DNA from: Eumeta japonica | Taxonomy: Eukaryota > Arthropoda > Insecta > Lepidoptera > Psychidae | Assembly: GCA_005406025.1 (NCBI GenBank) | Contig: BGZK01000014.1 | Span: forward strand, 1,209,116 to 1,273,115 | Direction of reading: 5' to 3' | DNA: 64,000 nucleotides | Part shown: piece after piece, positions 12,680 to 25,153 of the stretch | Layout of the letters: each line of letters opens with the position of its first letter | How positions within the stretch are numbered: the stretch's first letter is position 1 | The notes under the pieces: generated by a model | The model's database searches: none | What the model was told of the DNA's origin: nothing | Seen by the model: the letters and a program-made list of their open reading frames with translations, nothing else | Program-made: the position numbers and the translations under genes

Positions 12680-12785
12680 GGTGTCCTTCGCGAGCTCGAG
12701 CAAAAGAAGCCTCAGCTAGACGAATTACTGCACACGGCCGAAAGCCTGAAAGGAACGGAAAACAGACAGCAACTGCATGGAAAAG
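12680..12785 (+). CDS. Dys: Dystrophin internal exon (spectrin-like repeat of the distal rod)
   Basis: This 106-base internal exon encodes 35 residues beginning GVLRELEQKKPQLDELL and ending HGK, plus the first base of a split codon. It has a pyrimidine-rich acceptor (TTGTTTCCAG, AG at 12678-12679) and a donor AAAAG|GTAGGT (GT at 12786). The entering phase is 0 and the leaving phase is one base. The pattern LEQ-[KR][KR]-PQL-[DE]EL-x(3)-A matches the human dystrophin rod around repeat 22 (DLEQRRPQLEELITAA), so the homology is clear even from a short exon. The segment would be the first or second helix of a three-helix spectrin repeat. In the family it contributes to the rod that links the actin-binding region to the dystroglycan-binding C-terminus under the membrane. 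Codons immediately upstream, in the same frame, are intron. No neighbouring exon is recognised within 12.6 kb upstream or 29 kb downstream, so both flanking introns are very long. Utrophin/dystrophin are one gene in insects, so Dys is preferred. Confidence 0.85.
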
Positions 12786-13854
12786 GTAGGTTTGTGCATT
12801 TTTTTTTTTGGGCTGCCGTTTTGTTGAAAATTGTTTTTCTTAAATTGTTATATAAACATAAAGACTATCATAAACATGTCGAAAGTAACATTTATTATAT
12901 TTGTGACTTATCAATTTTATTTTACAGTCAATATTACATTTTAACAAAGTTAGGTTTTTTTTTAAAATAATACAGCTCATAATTGTGTGCACCGTTTGTT
13001 TCTGTTTTATTTATTTTAGATTTACGAATAATATTCATTTATTTAAAAAATATTTTATTAATATAATTGTCTAGCAAAATAATTTACTTCAGACGTGCGC
13101 TTTAAATTTTTTTGTACCTCGGATTCTTTTTAAACATTTTTGGAATTGCGAAAGATTCACAATTATCAAAATAGTTAATCTTTTTCAGTGTAATCGGACG
13201 TAGTTGCGTAATAAATGTAATCTACGACGTGGTAAAGAAAAATTACGTAATTATAATAAATAAAAATATGTGTAATTAACGGGTGCTTAAAATTAACGTT
13301 TATTATCAGTAAAAACAAAAACATAACATTTTTAGCGATGAAGTTTCACGTCTTGGAAAATCATTTAATTTCTTAATTTAATTTAATCACTTAATTTGTG
13401 TTTAACGATCAAACTTCATTGTAAATTTATGTTTATAGAAATTTATAATTAAGATAATATTTAGAGCAATTAAAAGTAATATTTTTTTTAATAATACTAG
13501 TCATTTATTTAACTTTGTATGGATTGGACCCTTTTTACAAAAACTATATATATTTTTGTGACCGATTTTCAGCCGGTCAATCTAACGAGCTTGGTTCAAA
13601 CCTGTGTATGAAAATCAAATAGTATTTAATTGTCAAAGCATTGTTTATCTATACTGTATCTATAGCGGCAATCATAGCTAAAATTAAAATTGATGTGTCG
13701 CTTAATGTGGCATTAAGGAGACTAAACGCGTTTACGTATCTCTCGTATGCGCAATATACTATATATTATGTATAGCAGGTACGCGTTTGTTAGTAAATGA
13801 AATCTAATTCGAGTTAGTTAAATCTGAGTATCCGTTATCGAGTTTTTGGCCCTT

Positions 13855-13990
13855 TCAAATGCAAATGGCCTGTGAATTAGCATTTAAGAGATAACGCTCG
13901 GGCTGGTCGCTTCTTTCGCTTCGCTAAAGCGAGATTAATGGCGCTACAAATTGAATGCCCTCGTACTCGATTATTTTATGGAAGTTTCGA
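13855..13990. promoter_or_regulatory. Candidate enhancer patch with POU octamer
   Basis: A perfect octamer ATGCAAAT (13859-13866) is followed by homeodomain-like TTAGCATTTA and GATTAATGG cores within about 130 bases of higher-complexity sequence. This resembles conserved intronic enhancers, but no conservation data are available. Confidence 0.25.
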
Positions 13991-14789
13991 TTGATGGATT
14001 AGACGTTTCTATGGGTTTAACTTTTTTATATGACGTTCTATTGACAACGATATGAACACTACACATTACATGAACTGTTAGGACGGGACTTCAGACAAAC
14101 TCCGAGACGAAAAATAACACATATTTCACAGAATCAGAGTGAGCAGAATACGTTACGTTGGAATCGATAAATCCCAGGAAATCTAAGTGTTCAAGTACAG
14201 ACCATTACACCACCGTTGCAGCTGAGACCGGCTTCACTATCAGGCGGACCCTACGATGTGGTGAAATCGTGGGCCCCTTCAGTTACAGCCGGTCCGTTTG
14301 TTGTAAAAAGTAAAAACGGGACTGTATGTAACTATTGACGTAAAATATAAGAAGAAGATAAGTTATTACTGAACCTGACTGCAGTGTGTCATTTTATTTT
14401 TCTGCCCAAAATGAAATTTTTGCATACTGATGTAATACTGATACTGACGTAATATGTACTATTGACGTAACCGTCAAACGTGTCGGATTATGTTATACGT
14501 CCGTTTTTTTTGGTTATTCACAATTGTTTATACTTCACTCAAGTTTATAGAACGATCATTTCTTAGTGTAATATAAATCCTTTTTTATAAAATAAAAACA
14601 AAATTTGTTAAAGTTTCATAGAAATTTAGTCTGTATATTATTAAAAATATTTGGGTACTTCTTGACTATGCTATTATATATTTGTAATTATCATGTATTA
14701 TCACAAAAAAAAATGGTTTATGAAAATTTTTATATTATTTTCATTTCTTTAATCATGACAAAAAATAATGAAATGTGTTGTTTGTCCTG

Positions 14790-14890
14790 TGTCAGGCTTA
14801 CATCGTCCCACAGTCGAGGACTATCTCCAATAATTTTTTATTTGAGGGGCTTGTAATTTAAGCCCACCACGTCGGTCTTATGTGGATTGG
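14790..14890 (+). repeat. Possible lepidopteran interspersed repeat fragment
   Basis: GGCTTACATCGTCCCACAG, followed by CCAATAATTTTTTATTTGAG and CCACGTCGGTCTTATGTGGA, resembles a common lepidopteran repeat with a dyad of CCTCCCC- and GACGATCGGT-type motifs. The match is loose and from memory. Confidence 0.3.
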
Positions 14891-15253
14891 GAGTCAAACA
14901 GTCATATCTACCAAAGTGTCGTTTTTGTCCTTATTTATGTAGTATCGTTATCATTTGTATAATATCTTGTAAATTTGTAGAATTTGTATAATGTCATCTA
15001 TTTCCTGAGGATGTGCTGATTTGACATGAAACATACGTAGAAATAACAATATAACTATTTAGCCGACTAAGATAAACAAAATATTAACACTTGTTTAGGT
15101 GTTTGATATACGTCAATCGTCTCGAATCAACATTTAATTCGTTGATTGAGAATTCGTAGTAAAATAACAGATTCGATGGTCAGGGGTGGGTTGCATGCTG
15201 CATGATAACACATGTTGCAGGCAAGTTTTTGAGAACTAATTAGTCATTTCATC

Positions 15254-15319
15254 CGTGGTAAGGTTTCGAACCCAGAACTTTCGGTTTGAAGACTGCGCTT
15301 TTACCGCTGACCCACCACA
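15254..15319 (-). repeat. tRNA-derived SINE head (minus strand)
   Basis: On the minus strand an A-box-like GGGTCAGCGGT (15303-15313) and a B-box GGTTCGAAACC (15262-15272) are correctly spaced. The ends TGTGGTG and TACCACG can pair over 7 bases like an acceptor stem, allowing G-T pairs. The T stem is poor, so this is not a working tRNA. The minus-strand sequence beyond 15254 would be the SINE body. Confidence 0.5.
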
Positions 15320-16965
15320 ATGCTCTCTTTTCTTATTAAAACTTTATCCTAAATACATGTTGTACGTATTTTTATTGTTTGAAATAGTCCTAAAAGCAAT
15401 ATACAACTCATGTGATACATAAAAGTGCTACGTCATCCTCTCTTTTGTTCCCAAGTAATTGTTGTACATTGATTTGATTTTTCACAAATTACATAGCTTA
15501 ATTATAACCATGCACTGCAATTCCCATGTTATCTGCATACGTCAAGAGATAGGGATCTGTGTGCATTTATTTATTCATTAAGTAAAATTTTTTTATCCCT
15601 TTCCTTAATAATTTCCAGGAGTATTGTGATTTTTCAGTCGATGCTCGCTTCCAATCAAGTTATTAGTAAAATGCGATCTGTGTTGTTAATCTAAATACTG
15701 AAATATGTACTCTGTACTTAATTTGAAATGAAATTCAGTGGCGGTTTAGTGTGTTCTTGTATGATGTTTGCATGCTTCAAGTATTGTGATTATCGACTTA
15801 TTGAATTATGGGATTAGAATCGAAAACGGAATTGGAATCGAGACTCAAACCGGAACCGAGAGTGGAACAGAGATCTAAGGGGTACCGATAGGCTTATTGG
15901 AATTAAAAATGTGAACGAAGGCGGTATTCATATTTACATTAGAATCGAAATAATTGAAAGTGAAATAAATATGGAGACCGACCTCGGAACTTGGATCAGA
16001 ATCTACAGTGCAATAGAGATTGGAATAAAAACAGACTAAGATTAAGTTAAAATTGAATGTATAATTGAGATCAAAATCAAATCTCGTACTGTGATCGAGA
16101 TCGGAATTAGGAATTGAAATGGATCTTGGTCGGACTCCACCAAAAACAAACGAAAGTTAGTTAGTTTTAATTTTTATTATTAATTAGTTATCAGAGTTAG
16201 CCGAACAATATTTTACGAACTCTAGAAATATATTAAAGCTTTACAAAAGTTTTTACATAAATTTGAGAATTGAAAATAATGCTATACTTAATTTACTATA
16301 ATAATAAAATGTATATTGACAAAAAATGCTATTTTAGAAACGAATTCATTTGTCTGGTCGACAAAAGTTTTGTAAAAATACAGAATCGCGTTCGATCTAA
16401 AGACACGGTACAAAATGTTTCGGAATCCCTTTCGGAATGATTCTACTGGAAAATTTCTTTGTGAACAAGCGCGTGTTGATTCATCTTTGGGCAACTTTAG
16501 AAGTGTATCGGAAACTTTTCTTTCTCAAATATTGACAGGTTTTGATTAAATGTAATACAGAACTCTTGATTGCTTTGTATCTTCTAGAATTAGCTCAGTC
16601 TACGTAGCGCTAACAACAATTAATCCAGGCGAAGATATTATTCTAACTAGTTTTTTGATTTGGTGTATTTTCATTTTTGTATTTCGATGTTCAGTATTAT
16701 ATTAGCCGTTTTTCACCTATCAATTCTATTGGTTTAAAATATAATTTTGATTTGCTTAGTTTGAAGTAGTGGAGAAACTTTTATAATTCTATTTTAGAAA
16801 TAGGACTTAATTTAAAATATTTCTTTTTTTTTTAATTTTTGTATTATTATATTTATCTACATTAATACTTTAGACTTATGCCAGGGGGTAATTCTAGTTC
16901 TAGAGTAGATAATGTTTATATAACTCTGGCGCTTATGTACATGTATAGTATGTTTAGGTACACAC

Positions 16966-17012
16966 ACTACACACGCACGCACGTACGCGTGCACGCGCGC
17001 GCGCGCGTGAAT
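16966..17012. repeat. Alternating purine-pyrimidine microsatellite
   Basis: AC, GC and GT dinucleotides alternate (ACACGCACGCACGTACGCG, then GCGCGCGCGCG). Such tracts can adopt Z-DNA. Open frames through it are not genes. Confidence 0.85.
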
Positions 17013-17271
17013 GTGTACATATGTTAAAAATTGTATTTTTTTAGCTTGCAAAACAAAATTTTACTATAATGTTCTGATCTCTTTATGTCCATTAAAGCAT
17101 TAGCCGGTAAATTGGCTTTTGGGAGTTTACTCCTTAAGAATCCATTTTAATATAGTGTACCCGGTATGAAAATTTTATGAAGAGTGAAAAATACAGGCGT
17201 CGTCGACTCGAAATCGTTGTTTTTTGTATAAGTGTTTGATCTCTACTACTGTTGCCGACACCGCGCTCATC

Positions 17272-17321
17272 GGTAGCGTGGCCGAGCGGTCAAGTCGTGG
17301 GTTGGAATCCCACCGCTGTTA
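17272..17321 (+). pseudogene. tRNA pseudogene lacking the anticodon arm (Leu/Ser-like)
   Basis: GGTAGCG (17272-17278) pairs with CGCTGTT (17314-17320) as a 7-bp acceptor stem with G-T pairs. TGGCCGAGCGG is a perfect A box, in the form typical of tRNA-Leu and tRNA-Ser. GTGGG/CCCAC (17297-17301, 17309-17313) is a perfect T stem around TTGGAAT, where the B-box C is G. A T-run from 17325 would end Pol III transcription. Only a few bases separate the D arm from the T arm, so the anticodon and variable arms are deleted. It is not a working tRNA, but could be a transcribed Pol III relic. Confidence 0.7.
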
Positions 17322-17691
17322 GACTTTTTTTTCATTCAAAATTATGAATATATTTTCCATAGCTTATAACATTATTATAACCAAAAATGGAAGGTATTAT
17401 TTCACATAATGGTATCTTGTTATATTGTACTTGGATAATTGCAAAAAATTCTATTTAGGCGTACGATTTTCACAAACTAGTAACAGTTTTTTTTTATGTA
17501 ACATGACATATGTATAATATTTTATCGTATCAATATAAATCAAAGTATAAACATTTTTTCACTATTATAAAATGTACGTTTATTTATTCCCTTGTCTTGT
17601 ATATTCAAAAACAATCGCAATCAAAGAGTGAACTCCAGTCACACCACAAATTTTTTTTTGTAATTCGCTTCTCATTTCAGAGTACTTTATT

Positions 17692-17769
17692 AATAAAATA
17701 ATCGTTGCTTTTCTATGTAAATATGGACGTAATAAAATAATCGTTGCTTTTCTATGTAAATATGGACGT
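17692..17769 (+). repeat. 39-bp tandem duplication
   Basis: AATAATCGTTGCTTTTCTAT and the following bases to GGACGTAA occur twice in tandem with a 39-base period. The copies are near-identical, so the duplication is recent. Confidence 0.95.
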
Positions 17770-18072
17770 AACTTACGTCATATTATGTCAAAATTATGGA
17801 GCTACGATAATATAATTAGGTGTAAAAGTTTATAATATTATGATATTTATTGGCGTTATTCATCACCAAAAAGAATGAACAACGTACGTAAATTGCATAC
17901 CCATCTGAATTTTTCTAATCCGAAGAAGAAAAATACCGAAATTTTTTTCGTTTTTACAATTTTCATAACAACTTTTAGATGTATTTCGGTAAATTGCTAT
18001 TGTTTTATTATCTGAAAAACGGAGCGCTCTTCGTGTAAGAAATTTTGATGGCTGACCTACTTGTGCGGTCGT
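17770..18072. other. Intron stretch
   Basis: About 300 bases of AT-rich DNA; nothing recognised. Confidence 0.5.
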
Positions 18073-18830
18073 ACAAATTCAAATTCAAATTCAAATTCAA
18101 AATATCTTTATTTCATAGGTTACAAAATAACACTTGAAATACGTCATCATATTTGTGAATTTACACTTTACTGCTCGTTCGAAGGCAGTTTTCCCTCAAG
18201 AAGAACGAGCAAGAAACTTAAGGGTAGCTCTTTTCTAATTTGCACATACATATAAAACAAATACAAAACAAATTAGGAATGACACAGCCCGGTAAGAGGT
18301 CGAGCTGCTTATGCCCATTGATTTTTGTCTTCTAAATATTCTGAAATTGCATAGTACCCTTTTTACTGAGTGATTGTTTAATAACACTCTTAAATTTATG
18401 TAGGGTAAATCTTGTATATCTACAGGAACCTTATTGAATAGCCGCACACAGAGCCCTCTGAATGAATTTGAGACTTTACTTAGTCGACTAACATGTGAAT
18501 TCAGTTTATTTTTATTTCTGGTATTGAGATTATGTCGACTACTATTTCTTTTAAACATTTCTAAATTTTTTACATGTAATAAATTTTCATAAATGAATTG
18601 AGATGCCAGGTTAAAATTCCAATTTTAAACTTATTTCTAAGGGATGTACGAGGTCCGAGCTTGTAAATTGCGCGAACGGCCCGCTTCTGCAACACGAAAA
18701 TTTGAATATCCGGGCGTTTCCCCAGAGCAAGATACCATACGACATTAGACTATGGAAACAGCCAAAATAAACCAATCTGGCAGTTTCGACATCCGATAAA
18801 TTTCTCTACAAGAAAAGGTTTCTCATACAA
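18073..18830 (-). mobile_element. 5'-truncated non-LTR retrotransposon (jockey/CR1-type), minus strand
   Basis: On the minus strand, decayed reverse-transcriptase C-terminal coding is readable across frameshifts. In order it gives ARLVYFGCFHSLMSYGILLWG (18690-18790), QKRAVRAIYKLGPRTSLR (18640-18690), FIYENLLHVKN (18560-18600) and TRNKNKL then SFRGLCVRLFNKVPVDIQ (18400-18530). YGILLWG, QKRAVR and the TRN-K-L/RLFNK-P tail are hallmarks of jockey/CR1-related elements. The 3' end is a (CAAATT)n tail at 18073-18102 (plus-strand reading), which such elements have in place of poly(A). The endonuclease and RT core are absent. The element is dead and opposite to the host gene. Confidence 0.85.
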
Positions 18831-20007
18831 ATAAGGATAACTGAAGAGTAGTCGTCATCAGTGCCCTTGATGTGACGAAAAATATAATAAGGCTTAGATG
18901 CGGCACTAAAAATGGTTTGCGAAGATAAACAAAATGTTGTAAACACAATAATAGACAAATTAGGGTTCCTTTGGTTTACACGATGATAATGCTAATGCTG
19001 TTTTCTAGTTTGTCACTTAATCAATACAAGTTCTAAGTTAACTTATCCTCGATGTTCGGAAGAGATTGAATTTATAATAGTTTTTGATGTGAATTTTGAC
19101 ATTGTATTTTAAACCTTAAGTTACCTTGTAACTCCAGTATAAAATAGATAACACATTCATAATACAGCCGCCACGTAAGCGCTTCTAACATTTAATTGTT
19201 GATGTAATAAATATATTATTGTTAAAAGATTAGTCATGCATTTTGGATGCAATCATCGAAATACAATCAGCACAACCTTTACATTAATTATGTATTCTGT
19301 TAGCGCTAAACTATTCTTTCACACCAGAAATTCAAGTGCAGAATTCGTAATGTGTTTTAAAAGATAGGTGTTATTGTTGGGCAGATCACATAAGTAAAAC
19401 AAATACATGTAAAAAAATTATCATTTTAGTAATAGTGAACACTTAGTCATTCAACATTATCAGCGTTGGCGTGTATTCGTTTTACTCATACATCTAATAT
19501 ATTGTAGTCCAGAAGAGGAAGAAATACCGAAATAAAGTGACTTCCCCGTGTGCCGCATCCAGCAGGCGTTCGCGTTCTGCCTTTCGTCGTTCGCAGGCAC
19601 TAACTTCATCCACGCCATGTTGAAGCTCGTTATTTGAAGATTGTTGGTGGTTTCGCCATGTCGAGACTCTCGACTTTTTGCTTATGTTTTTGTACATCTG
19701 CCTTCGGGAGGCGCCGCCCCGTTTGATTACGTCCGCGCTGCCAGTTACGACTTTCGCTCAAGGAAAGCGTGTTCTATTAAATAAGACCAAAAATATTATA
19801 TATTGCATATTAATATGAAATGTAATAATCATCCCTTATACCTGGTTATTTTGAAAGAATGAAGATCTTACTTGGGTAAAAAGTTTATGTCGTGTGTAAA
19901 AATATTGCATATGTACCTAGCTATATATGTTACGAAAAAAAATTGTTTAAAAACCAAAATATTGCTTGATCCAATAATAACTCAAAGAATGAAGGTGTCT
20001 GGGTTTT
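18831..20007. other. Intron stretch
   Basis: No exon or element recognised. A GC-balanced block at about 19.53-19.76 kb is open on the minus strand for 67 codons but has no recognisable feature. Confidence 0.4.
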
Positions 20008-20480
20008 AACCGACTTTAAAAAAAAGGAAGAACTCAACTGGGTGTCTTTTTTTCATTCGAAAGGTTGTATGTACTTCCTGATTGGTCCCATTCGTAATCC
20101 ATTTTCGTAATCCATTTCATGACGAATTGAGCGGCGTCTTCGAATATTACTGCCATACATATAGCGATTTTTTTCAATTGTAAGTCGAGCTTTGTCGTTT
20201 AGAAACGATTATTTAGTAACGTGAAACTGATAATAAGACCACTGATGGCCACCAGCACTCCTTAATGTTAAGTATTTCACGCGTGACGATAAGACATCTC
20301 GATTAAGATAGTTAATTATAACTAAACAAATTTAAATAAGTGATTTTGCCGAAAATGGTACCATGGAAATGATGTGATGATGACGCCAGAAGGCAGGCGT
20401 CGGAACTCCATAAAAAACAATGTATCGTAGTCGTGTTTGGTCTTAATGGAATTGTCATAAAATGCGCTATAAACGATTTT
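20008..20480 (+). mobile_element. AACCGACTT-family interspersed repeat, copy 1
   Basis: Starts AACCGACTTTAAAAAAAAGG and contains the family block CAGCACTCCTTAATG near 20.25 kb, also present in reverse near 28.69 kb. It runs up to a second copy. No coding capacity is seen. Confidence 0.6.
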
Positions 20481-20481
20481 T

Positions 20482-20600
20482 AACCGACTTCAAAAAAAAA
20501 GAGGAGGTACTGTATACGTCTATATGTTTTTTGCGTATGTTCAGCTATAACTACGTTAATCGTGGACCGACTTTGAAATTATTGTGTGTTATAAAGAATA
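20482..20600 (+). mobile_element. AACCGACTT-family repeat, copy 2 (fragment)
   Basis: Begins AACCGACTTCAAAAAAAAAG, then GAGGAGGTACTGTATACG and GTATGTTCAGCTATAACT. This is the same start as the minus-strand copy at 28.97 kb. Only the first ~120 bases are convincing. Confidence 0.6.
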
Positions 20601-22217
20601 AGAATAATTTATTTATTTTGTATAAGATTAATACAGTAGTTGCACTCCAACTAAGAATGTAAAGGCTTTGGAATGATTATAATTACCAGCGAACAATGAG
20701 TTTGGGATCGGAATGCTTTTTCACGTGCTCAGTACAAAAGTAAAGGAGATGCCTGGCCAATTTTATTATCCATGGCTTAATCCACACGCAAAGTAACTAA
20801 ATTAATTATAAAGTCATAACTAGTAGATAACTAAACAAATGTGATATAAAATAAATAACCGCTTACAAAACCCTGTTTAAATAACTGTTGTTTTTGAAAT
20901 CGGTTTTAGTTAAAGCAGGTTTATAGATTATAAGAACATATAATCTATAAACTTGAATATTAAACGTTAAATAACGAGTCAAAATGAGACACAATTGTGT
21001 CTCGTTAGAAGAAGGCTGTTTAAAAATTACTTAAATATTTTTTTTAAAACAGTGTAGTTTTTTATTTTAATTTTTATTTACCGTGCCGAACACAAGACAA
21101 TTTATATCGTAAATAGAAACTACAACAGAAATTATTACTTGCACGTGGTAGGGATTTTTAGAATCATTTATCGCTAATATGACTATATATATCTCGATAA
21201 CCGTTTTGGCATACAACGATGTGCGTGTACTTTATACAGGTATTAATTTTGTATGATTATTAGTTAGTTACATACTTTTTGAGTTTTTCTTATTTAGTCA
21301 AATTTTATTGAATAATTCATTTTATTAAATAATTTACAATATCTGTTAGTATCATTTGAGATTCTAAATCGAATGAGAAATATAGGACAACGGGACATGC
21401 TCTCTTGGAAAAAACTATGAACTTTTTTTCATTTGCATTGCGAAAATTTTCGTTTTTATTCGTTGACTTTCTCAGTTATAACCATACAAGGTATGCGACA
21501 TCACATACAAATGTTTTGTATATAAAAATGTAGCACACTAAATAAACACACCATTAACGTTATTTGTAATTCCTTAATATGTTGAATTACCATTTGAATT
21601 ATGATTTCATTATAACTGGTGACAGGTCATTACAAAAGTTTTACTTCTTTCCCCTTTTTTTGTTATGTATGAAACTCTTGGACAGTACCTGTTTACCTTT
21701 TTCATTAATGGCAATTAGAGTAATTATAAAAATTACATCGTTCGATTGATAAAATAAATGAAAAAAAGAAATGAAACAGCAAATAATAAGACGGCGATGC
21801 TGGGTCAAATATGTTGAATTTATTTCGTCGCTCCTTGTTTATATAGACCGTTTTATAAAACTTGAGCATGAATCATTTCAAAATAATGAAATAGAAAAGT
21901 TGTGTGTGTGGCGCACGACCTCGAAGCGATCCTAATTTTTTACGTTAGTCGTGTATTTCTAGTGTTATATGGGGTTACTGCAAATTATAAAAACAATATA
22001 CATTAAATAATCGTGATTTGTTTTATTAATTTTTTATTAGAACATGTCGATATTACTTTGTCGTGTTTCTTAAAAAATGCGTGTACTAATTGTTTATATA
22101 GAGCAATTGTTTTTAAAGGTAAAAAAATATGGAGAGAAATGTGAAGTAAAAATACAAATATTTGTGTTTTAAAAATTAGTGATATAACTAACAATATAAA
22201 ATTATTATGTAACTAAC
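20601..22217. other. Intron stretch
   Basis: AT-rich; no exon or element recognised. Confidence 0.5.
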
Positions 22218-22269
22218 GTGTCAATGTCTCTTAGATATTACTTACGAAGGCAGTTTTTAACACTCCTTA

Positions 22270-22615
22270 TCCTTTTCCTTCGCGAGAGCGAATGGAACTC
22301 GACCTTATGCAATGGCGGTAAGGTCCCATTTTGGGCATCAACGTGTAGAGATAAGTCCGGCGACATGTCACGCCGAGCTTTCGGGGCCGAAGTTCGGCGG
22401 CTGGGGGCCGATTCTCGTGACACTCGCTAATACTTTTCGCTCGTCGGGTAACGGAAATCGTTAAGACGGCACGCGACAAACGAAATGTCGACTCCCGCGA
22501 CCAACTCTGGCCAGTGCCGTTCGCGCGATCGGCTATCGAAAATGGTTCGTTGTGCGATGAGCACTCGTATAAAAAGCACTTGACCTACACGTGGACGAAA
22601 AGACGCGAGGTAATT
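22270..22615 (+). promoter_or_regulatory. GC-balanced island with TATA box and donor-like site
   Basis: About 350 bases of GC-balanced, CpG-rich sequence, open in several frames on both strands, stand out from AT-rich flanks. TATAAAAA (22568-22575) lies near the right edge. A donor-like CGAG|GTAATT follows at 22610. This could be a promoter with a very short non-coding first exon, or a conserved enhancer. No protein is recognised in the open frames. Confidence 0.3.
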
Positions 22616-24045
22616 CTGAATTATTTTGTTTATTTATCGATCATAACGTGTTAAATTCAACTATCCACAATCTAATCTATATATTTTTAGGTATTATATT
22701 ACTATGAAGTTGTAAATAAATTCGAGTGTGTAAACTACTTCTGACATTTTAATACTGCATTTGTTCTTTAATACAAGAAATGGAAATACAAAAATCGTAA
22801 GTAAATACTATATAACTATTCTCTTTGAATCTGAATTCAGTGACCTATTATAAAAACATTACTTAATAAAAAAAGGTTTTGGAATTCCATAATCACATGT
22901 TCAAAATGTTTGAGCTATAATTTAATTAAAATATTGACTAAAAAAGATATTTTGTCTACTTTCTTAGAACATCCGCCATTTTGAAATTAAAATTATATCA
23001 TGATTTTGCTTGACAAAACGTTTTGTTTAATATCTATGTCAAAGACATCTGAAGAAATCTGACGGAACCACCAGTGCGTTGCTGGCATCTTGGGTAAGAA
23101 CAGGATATCTAATAGAGACCGTATTGATGTAAAAGAAGCGGGATGGTGAAGGGGGTAGGGTCACCTCTCACTGGAAAAAATGCAACAGCGGAAGCGTTAC
23201 TTCACGTCTGTGTTCTGTGAGAGTGTGGTACCGCGCAGGTTAAGCCGGCCCGTTAAGTGCTGCAGTCAAGTCAAGTTGACCACGGCGTGGCTCTTGTCGC
23301 TCTAGATATATATTTCAATTCAATACATAAAATATGACCAGATCCAAATTTGGGTACAAAATTTCACTCCTGCATTTTAATAGGTCGACTAGGAATAAAA
23401 ATTCGTTAGAAGTTAAATTTCATAGGTATTTTAATGATAATTTTAAAATAATTTCGTGCAACTTTTGCCTGTAATTTAAATAAAATATAAAGGCCTGACT
23501 TTGTAGCTGCCTTAAATGGCTTCATTTGGTAAATGAGCTTTGCTCTCTTGTCCCGTAATCATGAGGTACGCGTGTAAACTACGTAACGATTGTAAAAACG
23601 TAATGACCGAGCTTGTGGATAATGTAGGGTTGGTGAACGAATATGTGCTCATTTTTTTCACTTGAGTAAAATAATAGCTTTTTCCTAGCACTGAATTTTG
23701 CGTGAAAACAATGTTTTTTCTTTATTGTTATTTATTAAAAATGCGTATAAGAAGTCTGAAAGTAATTAACCAATATTATTCAGGTAAGCTGAGTTTTTGT
23801 TATTTTTTTCTGAATATAAATAAGAAGATCTCAATTTTACCAGCACTCAAAACCGAAGGGATTGCAATATGTATAAGACGGTCAATTAAAACAAATTAAA
23901 AGCAAAGATTGTACCAACTGGAGAACTGTGGACTCAGCCTACTCCTTAGAGAAATGTAAATTTAGATAAGAACCAGGTTTTGGCTGTGGTTGCCATTCAG
24001 AGTAAACGATCTGTCGATGGCGGTCACAAAGTTCTCTTATCGATA

Positions 24046-24092
24046 ATATAGCTACTTAATTCCGGGTGAGAATTTTAAATAAGTAGCTATAT
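24046..24092. repeat. Hairpin with 13-bp perfect arms
   Basis: ATATAGCTACTTA (24046-24058) pairs exactly with 24080-24092; the loop is 21 bases. Confidence 0.7.
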
Positions 24093-25145
24093 AGTGGTCG
24101 GACGACTTTCTAACAATAAAATTTCTTATTTATCTATTCAGCACCCACGTACATAAAACAGTTATCAGTATTTTGAAAACTAGATCAAAAATATAAAATA
24201 TTGTCTTCTATTTACTTAAAACTCACTAGCCCGTGGTTAGCATCGCCGAGGCCACTGTCTTTGGATTAGTACCTCTTGATTTTGACAACGGTGTTAAACT
24301 GAGTAACCAATACTTTATTTATACTATACTTGTAATAAATTATTTGTATTGTATAAATGAAAACTCAATATGAATTCTACTGATTTTATTTTAAACCTAA
24401 ATGAAATTAAATAAATAGTGCTCAATCTCGAAATAAACCCCTTATCGTAATTTTGCAAAATAAGACAGACTCGCGTTTCATCTGACGCTGTTTGTTTAAT
24501 TAATAAACTTTAAGTTGGCTCCGAAATTATGCTAGAGCTTTCGTCTAATATTTGCTGACGGGCCTAAGATTATTCTAAGAAGTGACTATGTTTTGTTTGC
24601 AAACGAGCTTTAAGCGGAAGGGACTGCGGGGGTCAGGATAAGCTCCCGACTCTACACAACTGCAATCACGAAACACATATGTTTTGGGAAATTTTCAAGT
24701 AGTTGTGCTTATTAAGTTATAACGTAAATTTTAATATAGTGTATGTGTATGATATAATACTACGATCATCTAATCTAATCTAATGTCTGTCTTTATGATA
24801 TTATGGAAATATTGGATAGGCTTAAAAATGATCGAATACAAATGAAATACCTATTTTAGTAGCTTAATTTCCATCTTACAGCATCACTAAGTACCAAGTA
24901 AAAATTTAGAATTTATCAGAACCTCGCACAATTAGTAGTAAAAATAGGTACTATTGAGAGGAAGCGAAGGTCCATGTTGAAGTTTCGCCGTCACCTTATC
25001 TTCATTCTGTCCTTCTAATTCGTGAAAGCCAAAGGAATACCGGTGCTATTTTACTCTCTCGTCAAACAGCGATAGAATCAAGTTTTCAAAGTTTGGATAT
25101 CTCTTGTATTACGCTAATCACATCCCTTCTGAGCCATGTCTTTGC

Positions 25146-25153
25146 TGACGTCA
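25146..25153. promoter_or_regulatory. CRE-like palindrome
   Basis: A perfect TGACGTCA, with a half-site-containing ATGACGTAA about 40 bases downstream. Single matches are frequent by chance; function unproven. Confidence 0.25.

Larger units (their letters stand above)
12786..17271. other. Start of the 29.5 kb intron
   Basis: AT-rich, no exon recognised. It holds a POU-octamer patch, a possible repeat near 14.8 kb, a SINE head at 15.3 kb and a purine/pyrimidine microsatellite at 17.0 kb. A GC-balanced patch at 14.20-14.31 kb has no assignment. Confidence 0.5.
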
